Shown: positions 12,264 to 22,344, counted from the first letter of the stretch. The stretch is DNA of 64,000 nt from Actinomycetes bacterium (GCA_023264975.1 JAHFUS010000006.1:19923-83922), one strand, 5' to 3'. Numbers and translations: made by a program. Notes: a model not told the origin generated them from the letters alone.

Positions 12264-12313
12264 CGTTCCCGACCACAAACGCTCCGTCACTCCCGACACA
12301 GAAGGCGCACACC

Positions 12314-14041
12314 ATGAAGCTGACCGGGGCCCAGGCCCTCATCAAGAGCCTCGAGATGGAAGGGGTGGAGGTCATGTTCGGCCTCCCGGGCGGGGCCATA
12401 CTCCCCGTCTACGACCCCATCATCGACTCCACCATCCGCCACATCCTCGTGCGCCACGAGCAGGGCGCCGGCCACATGGCTGAGGGCTACGCCCACGTCA
12501 CCGGCCGCCCCGGCGTGGCCATCGTGACGAGCGGGCCGGCGGCCACCAACATCGTCACGCCCCTGTGCGACGCCTACATGGACTCGATCCCTCTCGTCGT
12601 GATCACCGGTCAGGTGCCGTCGGCCGCCATCGGCAGCGACGCGTTCCAGGAGTGCGACACCACCGGGATCACCATGTCGGTCACCAAGCACAACTGGCTG
12701 GTGATGGACGCCCAGGACATCCCCCGCATCGTGCGTGAGGCGTTCCACATCGCCACGACGGGGCGGCCGGGGCCCGTGCTCATCGACGTCCCCAAGGACG
12801 TGAGCATGCAGATGATGGACTGGTACTGGCCGAACAGCGTCGACCTGCCGGGGTACAAGCCGACCACGGTCGGCCACCCCCGGATGATCAAGGAGGCGGC
12901 CCGCTTCATCAGCGAGAGCCGCCGCCCGGTGATCTACGCCGGCGGCGGCATCTTGAAGGCCCGGGCGGCGGAGGCGCTGCGCACGCTGGCCGAGATGACG
13001 GGGATCCCCGTCGTCACCACACTCATGGCCAGGGGAGCCTTCCCCGACCGCCACGAGCTGTGCCTCGGCATGCCCGGCATGCACGGCAACTACACGGCGG
13101 TCACCGCCATGCAGAAGTCCGACCTCCTGATCGCCCTGGGGTCGCGGTTCGACGACCGGGTCACCGGCAAGGTCCCGTCGTTCGCCCCCGAGGCGAAGAT
13201 CATCCACGTCGACATCGACCCGGCCGAACTGGGCAAGGTGCGCCGGCCCGACGTGCCCATCGTGGGCGACTGCCGCCAGGTCATCCAGGAGCTGGTGAAG
13301 GCGATCGAGGCCATGGGCGGCGCCGATTCGCAGCCCGACCGCACGGAGTGGATGGCCCAGTTGCGCCAGTGGCAGAAGGAGTTCCCGCTCCACTACGAGC
13401 AGTCGTTCGACGAGGGTGGGGCGCTCAAGCCGCAGTACGTCATCGAGCAGCTGCGCGACGCCACGCCCGACGACTGCATCGTTGTGTCCGGCGTGGGCCA
13501 GCACCAGATGTGGACCTCGCAGCACTGGAAGTTCGACTACCCCTACACCTGGGTCAACTCCGGCGGCCTCGGCACCATGGGCTTCGCGGTGCCGGCGGCC
13601 ATCGGGGCCAAGGCCGGCATGCCCGACCGCATGGTGTGGGCCGTCGACGGCGACGGCTGCTTCCAGATGACCGCCCAGGAGCTGGTGACGGCGGCGGCGG
13701 AGCGGATTCCCGTCAAGATCGCCATCTTGAACAACGCCTACCTTGGCATGGTGCGCCAGTGGCAGGAGATGTTCTACGAGGAGCGCTATTCCGAGGTGTA
13801 CCTGTCGCCCGACCTCCCGGACTACGTGAAGTGGGCCGAGGCCATGGGATGTGTCGGCCTGCGGGTCGAGCGGCCCGAAGAGGTCCTGCCGGCCATCGAG
13901 AAGGCCAACTCGATCGACGACCGCCCCGTGGTCATCGACTTCCGCACCGACTCGTCCGAGAAGGTGTACCCGATGGTGGCCGCCGGCCACTCCAACGACG
14001 ACATCATCGTCGACCCCGCCCACGGCGAGGGCGGCCGATGA
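12314..14041 (+). CDS. ilvB: Acetolactate synthase, large (catalytic) subunit
   Basis: TPP-dependent enzyme joining two pyruvates to acetolactate, or pyruvate and 2-ketobutyrate to acetohydroxybutyrate. It has 575 residues from ATG 12314; the longer open frame upstream overlaps the leader and is not used. The activating Glu lies in [15 protein letters not shown] (about 53). The central FAD/DHS-like domain follows, and the TPP/Mg motif [20 protein letters not shown] ... [12 protein letters not shown] is at about 443-485. Its stop overlaps the ilvN start by four bases (ATGA), so subunits are translationally coupled. First gene of ilvB-ilvN-ilvC, controlled by the attenuator above. Confidence 0.97.
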   Translation: MKLTGAQALIKSLEMEGVEVMFGLPGGAILPVYDPIIDSTIRHILVRHEQGAGHMAEGYAHVTGRPGVAIVTSGPAATNIVTPLCDAYMDSIPLVVITGQVPSAAIGSDAFQECDTTGITMSVTKHNWLVMDAQDIPRIVREAFHIATTGRPGPVLIDVPKDVSMQMMDWYWPNSVDLPGYKPTTVGHPRMIKEAARFISESRRPVIYAGGGILKARAAEALRTLAEMTGIPVVTTLMARGAFPDRHELCLGMPGMHGNYTAVTAMQKSDLLIALGSRFDDRVTGKVPSFAPEAKIIHVDIDPAELGKVRRPDVPIVGDCRQVIQELVKAIEAMGGADSQPDRTEWMAQLRQWQKEFPLHYEQSFDEGGALKPQYVIEQLRDATPDDCIVVSGVGQHQMWTSQHWKFDYPYTWVNSGGLGTMGFAVPAAIGAKAGMPDRMVWAVDGDGCFQMTAQELVTAAAERIPVKIAILNNAYLGMVRQWQEMFYEERYSEVYLSPDLPDYVKWAEAMGCVGLRVERPEEVLPAIEKANSIDDRPVVIDFRTDSSEKVYPMVAAGHSNDDIIVDPAHGEGGR

Positions 14042-14583
14042 GCCCGTCCGCAGCGACGCCGGCCCACCACACCCTGTCGGTCCTGGTCGAGAACAAGGCG
14101 GGTGTTCTCACCCGTATCGCCGGTTTGTTCGCCCGCCGCGGGTTCAACATCTATTCGCTGGCAGTGGCGCCCACCGACGACGAACGGTTCAGCCGCATCA
14201 CCATCGTGGTCGACGTCGAGTCTAAGCCCCTCGAACAGATCACCAAGCAGCTGTTCAAGCTGATCAACGTGGTGAAGATCAACGAGCTGGACCCCGACGA
14301 GTCGGTGGAGCGCGAGCTCGTCCTCTGCTCGGTCCGGGCCGGCGCCGGCGGCACCCGGGGCCAGGTCATCGAGCTCGTGCAGGTGTTCGAGGGGAAGATC
14401 GTCGACGTCGGCCCCGACCAGCTCACCGTGATGATGGCGGGCACGCCGGCCAAGGTCGACGACTTCGAGGAACTGATGCGGCCGTACGGGATCATCGAAC
14501 TACAGCGCACCGGCCGGGTGGCGCTGCCCAAGTTGGAGCGGCAGGCACCGCGCCTGCGCAGCGTGAGTGGAAAGGTGGGCTGA
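14038..14583 (+). CDS. ilvN: Acetolactate synthase, small (regulatory) subunit
   Basis: Regulatory subunit (181 residues) that activates IlvB and confers feedback inhibition by valine. An N-terminal ACT domain ([31 protein letters not shown], broken here only by its own length) occupies about residues 12-85. It contains the effector-site Asn/Gly pattern of IlvH/IlvN, and a second ACT-like C-terminal domain follows. ATG 14038 overlaps the ilvB stop; ilvC follows after 3 bp. Confidence 0.96.
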   Translation: MSPSAATPAHHTLSVLVENKAGVLTRIAGLFARRGFNIYSLAVAPTDDERFSRITIVVDVESKPLEQITKQLFKLINVVKINELDPDESVERELVLCSVRAGAGGTRGQVIELVQVFEGKIVDVGPDQLTVMMAGTPAKVDDFEELMRPYGIIELQRTGRVALPKLERQAPRLRSVSGKVG

Positions 14584-14586
14584 CCC

Positions 14587-15615
14587 ATGGTCGCCAAGAT
14601 CTCCTACGAGAACGACGCCGATGCAGGGCTGGTCGGCAGCCGCAAGGTCGCCGTCATCGGCTACGGGTCGCAGGGCCACGCACATGCCCTGAACCTGAAG
14701 GACTCGGGCATCGACGTGCGCGTCGGCCTGCGCGAGGGCTCGTCGTCGTGGGCCAAGGCGGAGGCCGCCGGCCTGTCGGTTCGCACGGTGGCGGACGCCA
14801 CGGCCGAGTCGGACCTGGTGATGATCCTGCTGCCCGACACCGAGCAGAAGTCGGTGTACGACGAGTCGATCGCCCCCAACCTCTCCGAGGGCGACGCCAT
14901 CTTCTTCGCCCACGGCTTCAACATCCGCTTCAACCTCATCACGCCCCCGCCGGGCGTCGACTCGGCCATGGTCGCCCCCAAGGGCCCCGGCCATCTGGTG
15001 CGGCGCACCTACACCGAGGGCGGCGGCGTGCCGGCGCTCATCGCCGTCTCCCAGGACGCCTCCGGCAAGGCCCGCGACCTGGCCCTGTCCTACGCCCACG
15101 CCATCGGCGCCACCCGGGCCGGCGTGCTGGAGACCACCTTCGACGAGGAGACCGAGACCGACCTGTTCGGCGAGCAGGTCGTGTTGTGCGGGGGTCTCAC
15201 GGCGCTGGTGATGGCCGGCTACGAGACCCTGGTGGACGCCGGGTACCAACCGGAGTCCGCCTACTTCGAGTGCCTCCACGAGCTCAAGCTCATCGTCGAC
15301 CTCATGTACGAGAACGGCATCGCCGGCATGCGCTTCTCCATCTCCGACACCGCCGAGTACGGCGACGTGACCCGGGGCCCGAGGATCATCAACGACGGCG
15401 TGAAGGCGGAGATGCGCAAGATCCTGGACGAGATTCGCAGCGGCAGGTTCGCCGAGGAGTGGATCGCCGAGAACAAGGCAGGCCGCCCCAATTTCGAGGC
15501 CTTGCGCGCCGCCGGCAAGGACCACCCCATCGAGAAGGTCGGCGCCGAGCTCCGCGCCATGATGCCCTTCATCTCCGCCGGCAAAGTGCGCCCCCAGGAC
15601 GTCAGCGGCGGCTAA
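14587..15615 (+). CDS. ilvC: Ketol-acid reductoisomerase (class I)
   Basis: Isomerises and reduces acetolactate to 2,3-dihydroxy-isovalerate with NADPH and Mg2+. At 342 residues it is the short class I form. The Rossmann motif [17 protein letters not shown] (about 22-38) is followed by [13 protein letters not shown], whose Arg and Ser residues suit NADPH. The knotted C-terminal domain has [12 protein letters not shown] and [18 protein letters not shown]. Last gene of the ilvBNC operon; a perfect long palindrome 33 bp past its stop may be the terminator. Confidence 0.97.
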   Translation: MVAKISYENDADAGLVGSRKVAVIGYGSQGHAHALNLKDSGIDVRVGLREGSSSWAKAEAAGLSVRTVADATAESDLVMILLPDTEQKSVYDESIAPNLSEGDAIFFAHGFNIRFNLITPPPGVDSAMVAPKGPGHLVRRTYTEGGGVPALIAVSQDASGKARDLALSYAHAIGATRAGVLETTFDEETETDLFGEQVVLCGGLTALVMAGYETLVDAGYQPESAYFECLHELKLIVDLMYENGIAGMRFSISDTAEYGDVTRGPRIINDGVKAEMRKILDEIRSGRFAEEWIAENKAGRPNFEALRAAGKDHPIEKVGAELRAMMPFISAGKVRPQDVSGG

Positions 15616-15648
15616 CCTCCCCTGCAGGTCCACCTCTTCCCCCGATTC

Positions 15649-15697
15649 GCTTTCGAGTAAATAGGGTGTCATTGTGACACCCTATTTACTCGAAAGC
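15649..15697. repeat. Long palindrome, copy 1 (perfect 23-bp arms)
   Basis: Arms of 23 bp pair perfectly around a 3-base loop (TTG). The core arm CGAGTAAATAGGGTGTCA is shared with copies near 16.65, 31.91 and 34.65 kb. It lies between ilvC and the DUF559-type gene, both on the plus strand, the one copy not between convergent genes. No T tract follows, so if it terminates transcription it would be by the stem alone. Confidence 0.9.
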
Positions 15698-15726
15698 CGT
15701 GAGAACGCCTCGGATGAGGAGCGATC

Positions 15727-16644
15727 ATGGTGGACGAAGCTGTGGCTGAACTTGCACGTCGGCAGTACGGAGTCTTCTCGAGACGGCAGGTGCTGGCCGT
15801 CGGCGTGACTGCAACGGTGATGACCGGCCGATTGCGCGCTGGTCGTTGGCTGCAGATCGCGCCCGGCGTGTACTCGCTGCCGGGCATCCCACCCTCATGG
15901 CGGCGGTCGCTGATGGCCGCCTGCCTGGAAGCAGGCCCGGGGGCGGTGGTGTCGCACGAGGCGGCTGCCGCCCTGCACTGGTTCGCCACCTTCACGTCCG
16001 GGCCGGTCGTGGTCACGCTGGCACACGGGGACCACCAGCAGCTGCGGCTCGGCAGACTTCGCCAGTCCACTGACCTCCAGTCCCACCACTGCACGACGAT
16101 CGACGGCCTCCCGGTCACGACGGCGGCCCGCACGCTCGTGGATCTGGCCGCGGTGGTCCGGCCGGGGCGGTTACGCATCGTCGTGGAGGACGCGTTGGCG
16201 GCGCGGGCGTGCCGTCTGGAGGACGTGAGCGGGTGCCACCAGGAGTTGCGCCGGCCCGGCAAGCGTGGGATGGCGTGCCTGGCCCTTGTCCTCGGTGCGC
16301 TCGGCCCTGGCCGCGTCCCGTCACCGTCGGTGCTCGAGCGACGATTTCGTGAGGTCCTGCGCAAGGGCGGACTTCCTGCGCCGGTACGTGAGCATGCACT
16401 GCCGTGGCGCTCGGACGTCGAGGGCCGGGTCGACTTCGCCTACCCGGCGGCCAAGGTCCTCATCGAGGCGGACAGTAGGCGCTGGCACACCCGCGACCGG
16501 GACTTCGAAGTCGATCGGCGGCGCGACCGGGAGGCGCAGCTCGCCGGATGGGACGTCTACCGGTTCACCTGGCATGACCTGCGCACCGACCCGGAGGACG
16601 TGGTAACCACCGTCCGCCGTGGCCTCGCTCTTTCGAGTAAATAG
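15727..16644 (+). CDS. AbiEi-like / DUF559-type protein (predicted PD-(D/E)XK fold)
   Basis: 305 residues. The N-terminal part (about 5-60) reads as a winged-helix, type-IV-antitoxin-like segment (ARRQYGVFSRRQVLAVGVT). The middle (RWLQIAPGVYSLPG, VSHEAAAALHW, TTAARTLVDLA) is the usual AbiEi-family pattern. The C-terminus (about 225-300) resembles DUF559/Vsr-like nuclease folds: VDFAYPAAKVLIEADSRRWH then DRRRDREAQLAGWDVYRFTW. Such genes are abundant and scattered in actinobacteria and their role is not established; antitoxin and nuclease are both guesses. The stop codon lies inside palindrome copy 2, and copy 1 lies 30 bp upstream, so the gene is bracketed by the repeats. Confidence 0.8.
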   Translation: MVDEAVAELARRQYGVFSRRQVLAVGVTATVMTGRLRAGRWLQIAPGVYSLPGIPPSWRRSLMAACLEAGPGAVVSHEAAAALHWFATFTSGPVVVTLAHGDHQQLRLGRLRQSTDLQSHHCTTIDGLPVTTAARTLVDLAAVVRPGRLRIVVEDALAARACRLEDVSGCHQELRRPGKRGMACLALVLGALGPGRVPSPSVLERRFREVLRKGGLPAPVREHALPWRSDVEGRVDFAYPAAKVLIEADSRRWHTRDRDFEVDRRRDREAQLAGWDVYRFTWHDLRTDPEDVVTTVRRGLALSSK

Positions 16645-16676
16645 GGTGTCATTTTGACACCCTATTTACTCGGGAG
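16630..16676. repeat. Long palindrome, copy 2, between convergent genes
   Basis: Perfect arms CGAGTAAATAGGGTGTCA (16634-16651) and the reverse complement (16655-16672) around TTT. The stem extends outward four pairs, two of them G-U in the plus-strand RNA (CTTT against GGAG-type bases). The TAG stop of the upstream gene (16642-16644) is inside the left arm. serC, read from the other strand, stops 8 bp beyond the right arm. Confidence 0.9.
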
Positions 16677-16679
16677 CGG

Positions 16680-17816
16680 TCAGGACAGGGCGGCGATGAC
16701 GTGGTCGACGCAGCGGGTGAGGGCGGCGACGTCTTCGGGGTCGATGGCGGGGAACATGGCGAGGCGGAGCTGGTTGCGGCCGAGCTTGCGGTAGGGCTCG
16801 GTGTCGAGGATGCCGTTGGCCCGCAGGGCCTTGGTGACGGCGGTGGCGTCGATGGAGGCGTCGAGGTCGATGGTGCCGACCACGTGGCTGCGCTCGGCCG
16901 GTTTGGCCACGAAGGGCGAGGCGTAGGGGGACGACTCGGCCCAGCCGTAGAGGTACTCGGCCGAGCGGTCGCAGCGGGAAGCGGCCCACTCGAGCCCGCC
17001 GTTGGCGAGCATCCACTCGACCTGGTCGGCGAACAGGAACAGGGTGGCGAGCGCCGGCGTGTTGTAGGTCTGGTCGAGGCGGGAGTTCTCGAGGGCGATG
17101 TGCAGGTCGAGCGAGGCGGGCACCCAGCGGCCAGCCCGGTGCAGGTTCTCCACCCGGTCCACGGCGGCGGGGGACAGGAGCGCCACCCACAGGCCACCGT
17201 CCGAGGCGAAGCACTTCTGGGGGGCGAAGTAGTAGGCGTCGGTCTGGCCGGCGTCGACGCGCAGGCCGCCGGCGGCGGAGGTGGCGTCGACGGCCACCAG
17301 CGACCCCGCGGGCGCCGCTTCCGGGCGGGCGATGGGCATGGCCACGCCGGTAGACGTCTCGTTGTGGGTGAGGGCGTACAGGTCGACGTCGGCCCGGGCC
17401 TCGGGGAGCGGGTGGGTGCCCGGGGACGACTCGATGACCTCGGGCGCATCCAGGTGGGGTGCGGCGCCGGCGGCGGCGGCGAACTTGGAGGAGAACTCCC
17501 CGAACACCAGGTGCTGGCTGCGCCGGCCGACGAGGCAGAACGTGGCGACGTCCCAGAAGCAGGTTGCACCGCCGTTGCCGAGCACGACCTCGTAGCCGTC
17601 GGGCAGGTCGAAGAGGGTGGACAGGCCCTTCCGCAGGCGCCCGACGACGGACCGTACGCCGGCCTGGCGGTGGCTCGTGCCGAGGAATCCGGGGGCGGCG
17701 GCGGCCAGCGCCGAGACGGCTTCGGGCCGGACCTTGGACGGGCCGCACCCGAACCTCCCGTCGGCGGGGAGGAGTGATGTCGGGATGCGGATGTCGGCTG
17801 GGGACTGGGTGCTCAC
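16680..17816 (-). CDS. serC: Phosphoserine aminotransferase
   Basis: PLP enzyme converting 3-phosphohydroxypyruvate and glutamate to phosphoserine in serine synthesis. The product resembles the actinobacterial SerC group: RFGCGPSKVRPE near the start, LGTSHRQAGVRSVVGR, and the PLP-binding Lys in YYFAPQKCFASDGGLW (about residue 205). Residues THNETSTGVAMP contact substrate. GTG 17816 is chosen as start; a longer frame begins at 17852 but would run into the divergent aminotransferase gene at 17834. serA is nearby at 19796, so two of the three serine genes are clustered. Confidence 0.93.
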   Translation of the reverse strand: MSTQSPADIRIPTSLLPADGRFGCGPSKVRPEAVSALAAAAPGFLGTSHRQAGVRSVVGRLRKGLSTLFDLPDGYEVVLGNGGATCFWDVATFCLVGRRSQHLVFGEFSSKFAAAAGAAPHLDAPEVIESSPGTHPLPEARADVDLYALTHNETSTGVAMPIARPEAAPAGSLVAVDATSAAGGLRVDAGQTDAYYFAPQKCFASDGGLWVALLSPAAVDRVENLHRAGRWVPASLDLHIALENSRLDQTYNTPALATLFLFADQVEWMLANGGLEWAASRCDRSAEYLYGWAESSPYASPFVAKPAERSHVVGTIDLDASIDATAVTKALRANGILDTEPYRKLGRNQLRLAMFPAIDPEDVAALTRCVDHVIAALS

Positions 17817-17833
17817 TGTGACAGCATGGCCCC

Positions 17834-19027
17834 ATGGGACGCATTTCCGCACGTGTGGCTGCCGTCACCGAGTCCGCCACCCTTGCCATCGACGCCAAGG
17901 CGAAGGCCCTCAAGGCAGCCGGTGAGGACGTCATCGGGTTCGGCGCCGGGGAGCCCGACTTCCCCACGCCCGCCCACATCGTCGACGCCGCCGCCGAGGC
18001 ATGCAGGGACCCGAAGAACCACCGCTACACGCCCGCCGCCGGCCTGCCCGAGCTGCGCCAGGCGGTGGCCGACAAGACTAGGCGGGACTCCGGCCTAGAG
18101 GTGAAGGCCGACCAGGTCCTCGTCACCAACGGGGGCAAGCACGCCGTCTACAACACCTTCGCCACCCTTCTAGACGAGGGCGACGAGGTCCTCCTGCCCG
18201 CCCCGTACTGGACCACCTACCCCGAGGCCGTCGCCCTGTCGGGTGGGGTGAGCGTGGTGGTGCCCACCGACGAGACAACGGGATTCCGGGCCACCGTCGA
18301 CCAGCTGGAGGCGGCCCTCACCGACCGCACCAAGGTCCTCCTGTTCGTGTCACCGTCGAACCCGACGGGCGCCGTGTACAGCAGGGCCGAGATCGAGGCC
18401 GTCGGCCGGTGGGCGGCCGAGCACGACCTGTGGGTGGTCACCGACGAGATCTACGAGCACCTCGTCTACGGCGACACCGAGCACCACTCGATGCCGGTCG
18501 TCGTTCCCGAGCTGACCGACCGCTGCGTGGTGGTGAACGGCGTGGCCAAGACCTACGCCATGACCGGCTGGAGGGTGGGGTGGATGGTCGGGCCGGCCGA
18601 CGTCATCGCGGCATCCGCCAACCTCCAGTCCCACGCCACGTCCAACGTGGCCAACGTCTCGCAGCGGGCCGCACTGGCGGCGGTGACCGGCGACCTGTCC
18701 GCCGTCGACGAGATGCGCGCCATCTACGACCGCCGGCGCCGCAAGATGCTCGAGATGCTCCTGGACATCCCCGGCGTCGAGTGTGCCGAGCCGCAGGGGG
18801 CGTTCTACGCCTTCCCGTCCTTCAAGGGCACCCTCGGGCGCGACATCGGCGGCCGAACGCCCCGGTCCACCCTCGAGCTGGCCGAGGTCATCCTCGACGA
18901 GGCCAAGGTGGCCCTGGTGCCGGGCGAGGCGTTCGGCGCCCCCGGCTACATGCGCCTCTCCTACGCCCTGGGTGACGACGACCTCGTCGAAGGCGTCACC
19001 CGGGTCGCCAAGCTCCTCGCCGGTTAG
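17834..19027 (+). CDS. Aspartate aminotransferase, class I/II PLP family
   Basis: 397-residue fold-type I aminotransferase of the 1-beta group (thermophile/actinobacterial AspC type). Visible are [13 protein letters not shown], the [21 protein letters not shown] loop, [11 protein letters not shown], and [10 protein letters not shown]. The PLP Lys is in [16 protein letters not shown] (about residue 237), and the substrate carboxylate Arg in YMRLSYAL near the C-terminus. It makes aspartate from oxaloacetate and glutamate; some relatives accept prephenate. It is divergent from serC and followed after 4 bp by the DUF3105 gene. Confidence 0.9.
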   Translation: MGRISARVAAVTESATLAIDAKAKALKAAGEDVIGFGAGEPDFPTPAHIVDAAAEACRDPKNHRYTPAAGLPELRQAVADKTRRDSGLEVKADQVLVTNGGKHAVYNTFATLLDEGDEVLLPAPYWTTYPEAVALSGGVSVVVPTDETTGFRATVDQLEAALTDRTKVLLFVSPSNPTGAVYSRAEIEAVGRWAAEHDLWVVTDEIYEHLVYGDTEHHSMPVVVPELTDRCVVVNGVAKTYAMTGWRVGWMVGPADVIAASANLQSHATSNVANVSQRAALAAVTGDLSAVDEMRAIYDRRRRKMLEMLLDIPGVECAEPQGAFYAFPSFKGTLGRDIGGRTPRSTLELAEVILDEAKVALVPGEAFGAPGYMRLSYALGDDDLVEGVTRVAKLLAG

Positions 19028-19031
19028 ACGG

Positions 19032-19796
19032 ATGGCGAGCGGCAAGGGCAAGGGCAAGAAGCGTCCCCCCGCCAAGCGGCCCCCCGCCGCCAGGGCCCAG
19101 GGAACGAGGCCCCCGGCGACCACCGGCACGGCCGGCGACGGCAGCGCCCCCATCGCCACCACGCCGGCGGCCGGCACGCCGCAGCCGGCCAAGGTCAAGG
19201 CCACACGGGCCGAGCGCCTGGAGGCGGCCCGCCGGGCCCGCCAGCGCAAGGCATTACTCACCCGGGCCGGCATCGCCGGCGCCGTGGCTCTCCTGGTCCT
19301 CATCGTGGCCGTCGTGGTCGTCAACGACAAGAAGGACGCCAAGGCGGACCAGGCCCGGCTGACGGCCGGCTCGTGCACTTACGACACCAGGTCCGACCGG
19401 ACCGACCCGGCGCCCGGCAACCATGTGCCGCCCGCTTCGTACAAGGTGGACCCGCCGGCGGGCGGCAACCACGACCCCTCCCCGCCGGGAGCCGGCCTCT
19501 ACGACAAAGCGGACCAGTCCCCGCCCACCGACGCCCGGCTCGTGCACTCGCTCGAGCACGGCTTCGTGGTGCTGTGGCACCGCCCGGACCTGGACGAGGC
19601 CGACCTGGACGCCATCCACGGCGTGTTCGACGACCACAGCGACGACGTGATCGTGGTGCGGCGGGCGTCGCTCAAGGGCAAGGTTGTCGCCACCTCATGG
19701 GGGCGGCGCCTACTGTGCGGGGAGGTCGAGCCGGCACGCCTGAGCGAGTTCGTGGACCTGTACAAGAACAAGTCCCCGGAAGGCGGAATCCGTTGA
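19032..19796 (+). CDS. DUF3105-family membrane-anchored protein
   Basis: 254 residues from ATG 19032. A Lys/Pro/Ala-rich cytoplasmic N-terminus (MASGKGKGKKRPPAKRPP...) is followed by one membrane helix (about 80-100, AGAVALLVLIVAVVVV-like). The DUF3105 domain comes next, with the conserved YKVDPPAGGNHDPSPPGAGLYD, VHSLEHGFVVLWHRPD and VVATSWGRRLLCGE. Conserved His, Asp and Cys residues suggest a metal or thiol site, but the family's function is unknown to me. The stop overlaps the serA start (TGATG), so it is translated together with serA and the aminotransferase. Confidence 0.85.
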   Translation: MASGKGKGKKRPPAKRPPAARAQGTRPPATTGTAGDGSAPIATTPAAGTPQPAKVKATRAERLEAARRARQRKALLTRAGIAGAVALLVLIVAVVVVNDKKDAKADQARLTAGSCTYDTRSDRTDPAPGNHVPPASYKVDPPAGGNHDPSPPGAGLYDKADQSPPTDARLVHSLEHGFVVLWHRPDLDEADLDAIHGVFDDHSDDVIVVRRASLKGKVVATSWGRRLLCGEVEPARLSEFVDLYKNKSPEGGIR

Positions 19797-21367
19797 TGGC
19801 GCGCATCCTTGTCACCGAGCAGCTGGCCCAGCGGGGCCTCGACCTCATGACCGCCGCCGGCCACCAGGTCGACGAGCAGCTCGACCTCGACCCGGCCGGC
19901 CTGGTGCAGGCGGTGCCCGGGGCGGCCGCCGTCATCATCCGGTCGGCCACCCAGGTCACCGCCGAGGTGCTCGACGCCGGCACCGACCTGGTGGTGGTCG
20001 GCAGAGCCGGCATCGGCCTCGACAACGTCGACGTGGTGGCCGCCACCCGCCAGGGCGTGATGGTGGTGAACGCTCCGCAGTCCAACGTGCTGTCGGCGGC
20101 CGAGCACACCATGGCCCTGCTCCTGGCCCAGGCCCGCAACATCCCCCAGGCCAGCGCGGCGCTCAAGCAGGGGCGGTGGGAGCGCAGCCGGTGGGAGGGT
20201 GTGGAGCTGTACGGCAAGACCCTCGGCGTGATCGGGCTGGGCCGCATCGGCACGCTCGTGGCCCAGCGGGCCCTCGCTTTCGGGATGCGCCTGGTGGCGT
20301 TCGATCCGTTCGTGTCGCCCGACCGGGCACGCCAGCTCGGCATCGAGCTGGCCCCGTCGGCCGAGGACCTGGTGAGCCAGGTCGACTTCCTCACCATCCA
20401 CGTGTCGAAGACGCCGGAGACCATGGGCATGGTGGGCGCCGAACTGCTGGCCAAGGCCAAGCCGGGCCTCCGCATCGTGAACACTGCCCGTGGCGGCATC
20501 GTCGACGAGGCGGCCCTGGCCGAGGCGGTGGCGTCCGGCCAGGTCGCCAGTGCCGGCCTCGACGTGTTCGCCACCGAGCCCACGACGGAGTCCCCCCTCT
20601 TCGCGCTGGACCACGTCACTGTCACGCCGCACCTGGGTGCCAGTACAGCGGAGGCACAGGACAAGGCGGGCGTCACCATCGCCGAGCAGGTGCTGCTGGC
20701 CCTGGCCGGCGAGTTCGTCCCCTACGCGGTGAACGTAAGCGCGGCCGAGGCGTCGGAAACGGTGCGCCCCTTCCTGCCGCTGGCGGAGCGCCTGGGCGCC
20801 ATGTTCGGGTCGCTGAACGAGGGAACACCGCCCCAGCTCGAGGTCGAGTACCAGGGCGCCCTGGCCGACTACGACACCTCCATCCTCACCCTGTCGGTGT
20901 TGAAGGGCCTGCTGTCGTCGGGCTCCAACCTCGACCCCGTCTCCTACGTGAACGCGCCCCAGCTGGCGGTCGAGCGGGGCCTGGTGTGGAAGGAGTCCAA
21001 GACGGCCACCGCCCACGACCACGTGAACCTCGTCACCCTCCGGGGCGGCAGCCACTCGGTGGCCGGCACCCTCGCCGGCCTGCGGGGCGAGCCCCGCATC
21101 GTGATGGTGGACGACCACGCCGTCGACCTTCCGCCCGGCCGCCACATGCTGGTTGTGCGCAACGACGACCGGGTCGGCATGCTCGCCCTGGTGACCGGGG
21201 TGGTGGCGGCGGCCGGCGTGAACGTCGGCAACATGACGCTTGGCCGATCGCCGTCGGGCGACACCGCCCTGATGGTGCTGGGCACCGACACGCCGCTGCC
21301 CGCCGACGGCCTGGAGGAACTCCGGGCCGCCCCTGGCATTCTCGACGTCCGTTCCGTCACGCTCTGA
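19796..21367 (+). CDS. serA: D-3-phosphoglycerate dehydrogenase
   Basis: First step of serine synthesis: oxidises 3-phosphoglycerate with NAD+. It has 523 residues, the long actinobacterial type. The catalytic domain has VVGRAGIGLDNVDV, the Rossmann motif GLGRIGTLVAQRALAFGM (about 146-163), the Arg in NTARGGIVDE and the His in VTPHLGAST. An intervening ASB domain (about 320-440) and a C-terminal ACT domain (LVVRNDDRVGMLALVTGVV, about 450-523) mediate serine feedback in relatives. ATG 19796 shares its A with the preceding stop codon. Confidence 0.96.
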   Translation: MARILVTEQLAQRGLDLMTAAGHQVDEQLDLDPAGLVQAVPGAAAVIIRSATQVTAEVLDAGTDLVVVGRAGIGLDNVDVVAATRQGVMVVNAPQSNVLSAAEHTMALLLAQARNIPQASAALKQGRWERSRWEGVELYGKTLGVIGLGRIGTLVAQRALAFGMRLVAFDPFVSPDRARQLGIELAPSAEDLVSQVDFLTIHVSKTPETMGMVGAELLAKAKPGLRIVNTARGGIVDEAALAEAVASGQVASAGLDVFATEPTTESPLFALDHVTVTPHLGASTAEAQDKAGVTIAEQVLLALAGEFVPYAVNVSAAEASETVRPFLPLAERLGAMFGSLNEGTPPQLEVEYQGALADYDTSILTLSVLKGLLSSGSNLDPVSYVNAPQLAVERGLVWKESKTATAHDHVNLVTLRGGSHSVAGTLAGLRGEPRIVMVDDHAVDLPPGRHMLVVRNDDRVGMLALVTGVVAAAGVNVGNMTLGRSPSGDTALMVLGTDTPLPADGLEELRAAPGILDVRSVTL

Positions 21368-21406
21368 GCCCGCCGCCGGCCACGGGCGCCGACGCGGCCC
21401 CAGGGG

Positions 21407-22291
21407 TCAGCGCTTGGCGCGGATGAAGCCGTCGGCCTCGGCCGCCTCGCCGTCGACATAGCAGCGGTCGGGCCGGGTCCGGTCGTAGAAGGCCATGCCC
21501 GGCAGGTGGTAGAGCATGCTCGAGAGCTTGGCCTTCACCGGGTGCGTCGCGGGCGTGCCGGTGCCGAGGGGCTCCACCCAGGGCTGCTGGCGGGCCTTGC
21601 GGACCCGGCGCCTGGCCGGTGCGGCGGCGCCGGTGTCCTGTGTAACCACCTCGAGGGGCGCCGCCTTCCTGACCGCCTTGACGGCCTTCTTGGGGGCCTT
21701 CTTCACCGCCTTGTTGACCACCGGTGTGGCCGGCGCGGGCGGATCCATGTGGGGTACCGGGGGAACTGGCGGCACGTCGGCGGCCGGCGGTGAGGCCCAC
21801 GGGTCGGCCCCCGGCTCCGCCGGCTGGGGGCCGGCCGGTCGTGCAGGAGGCGCCGGCTCAGCCGGGGCCGGGGCCTGGGCAGCAGCGGGCTCGGCGGAAA
21901 CGGGGCGGGGGAGCGGCGGCGCGGCCGCCCGCTCGGGCAGGGGTGCCGGACGCATGGACGGCGGAGTTGACGACGCCGCCGGCGGGGGCGCAGGCGGCGC
22001 TGCGGCAGCCGGGGTCGGCGGGGGTGTGACGGGACGGGTGCCCGTCGGCGCCGGCGCAGGGGGAGGCGGCGGCGGGGAGGTGCTCGGAGCGGCCGGGAAC
22101 GGCGCCTCCGACCGCATGCGCCCGGTGACCGTCTGGGCGGCAGGCTCGAGGGTGACCGGCTCGGGTTGGAGGGGCGGCCACGTCGGTTCCCCGCGGGTCG
22201 AGCGGCGGGACCGGACCACCTTGATCACGGTGACGAGCACGCCCGCCAGAAGGCCGATCCGTAGCCCCAGGCGGAAGGATCGACGCACCAT
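21407..22291 (-). CDS. Proline/alanine-rich protein with sunset-like C-terminal domain
   Basis: 294 residues. An N-terminal membrane anchor (RLGLRIGLLAGVLVTVIKVV, about 6-25) is followed by about 180 residues of Pro/Ala-rich low complexity, then a Lys-rich stretch (NKAVKKAPKKAVKAVRKAA). The compact C-terminal motif HPVKAKLSSMLYHLPGMAFYDRT, split by its length, is followed by RPDRCYVDGEAAEADGFIRAKR. That ending resembles the small actinobacterial sunset domain (pattern HPVKxxxSSxxYHxPGxxxYDRTxPxxCF). Its role is unknown; the architecture suggests a tethered surface or cell-wall-associated protein. It converges on serA and is divergent from leuA. Confidence 0.75.
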   Translation of the reverse strand: MVRRSFRLGLRIGLLAGVLVTVIKVVRSRRSTRGEPTWPPLQPEPVTLEPAAQTVTGRMRSEAPFPAAPSTSPPPPPPAPAPTGTRPVTPPPTPAAAAPPAPPPAASSTPPSMRPAPLPERAAAPPLPRPVSAEPAAAQAPAPAEPAPPARPAGPQPAEPGADPWASPPAADVPPVPPVPHMDPPAPATPVVNKAVKKAPKKAVKAVRKAAPLEVVTQDTGAAAPARRRVRKARQQPWVEPLGTGTPATHPVKAKLSSMLYHLPGMAFYDRTRPDRCYVDGEAAEADGFIRAKR

Positions 22292-22344
22292 GGGGCCAAC
22301 GGTAGCTTGACCGGCGCCGAGTGGTCTGCGACCATGAGGTCGTC

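Noticed and set aside
10143-12299. Long antisense ORF (over 700 codons) opposite ilvD
   Set aside because: High-GC DNA gives long open antisense frames. This one has low-complexity His/Gly/Arg-rich sequence and lies opposite a clear ilvD. The same holds for the long minus-strand frames opposite ilvB, gatB and serA.
15649-16676. Palindrome copies 1 and 2 as terminal inverted repeats of an insertion sequence
   Set aside because: Each copy is itself a full palindrome rather than one half of a TIR pair. There is no transposase between them, and two more copies stand alone at other gene ends.
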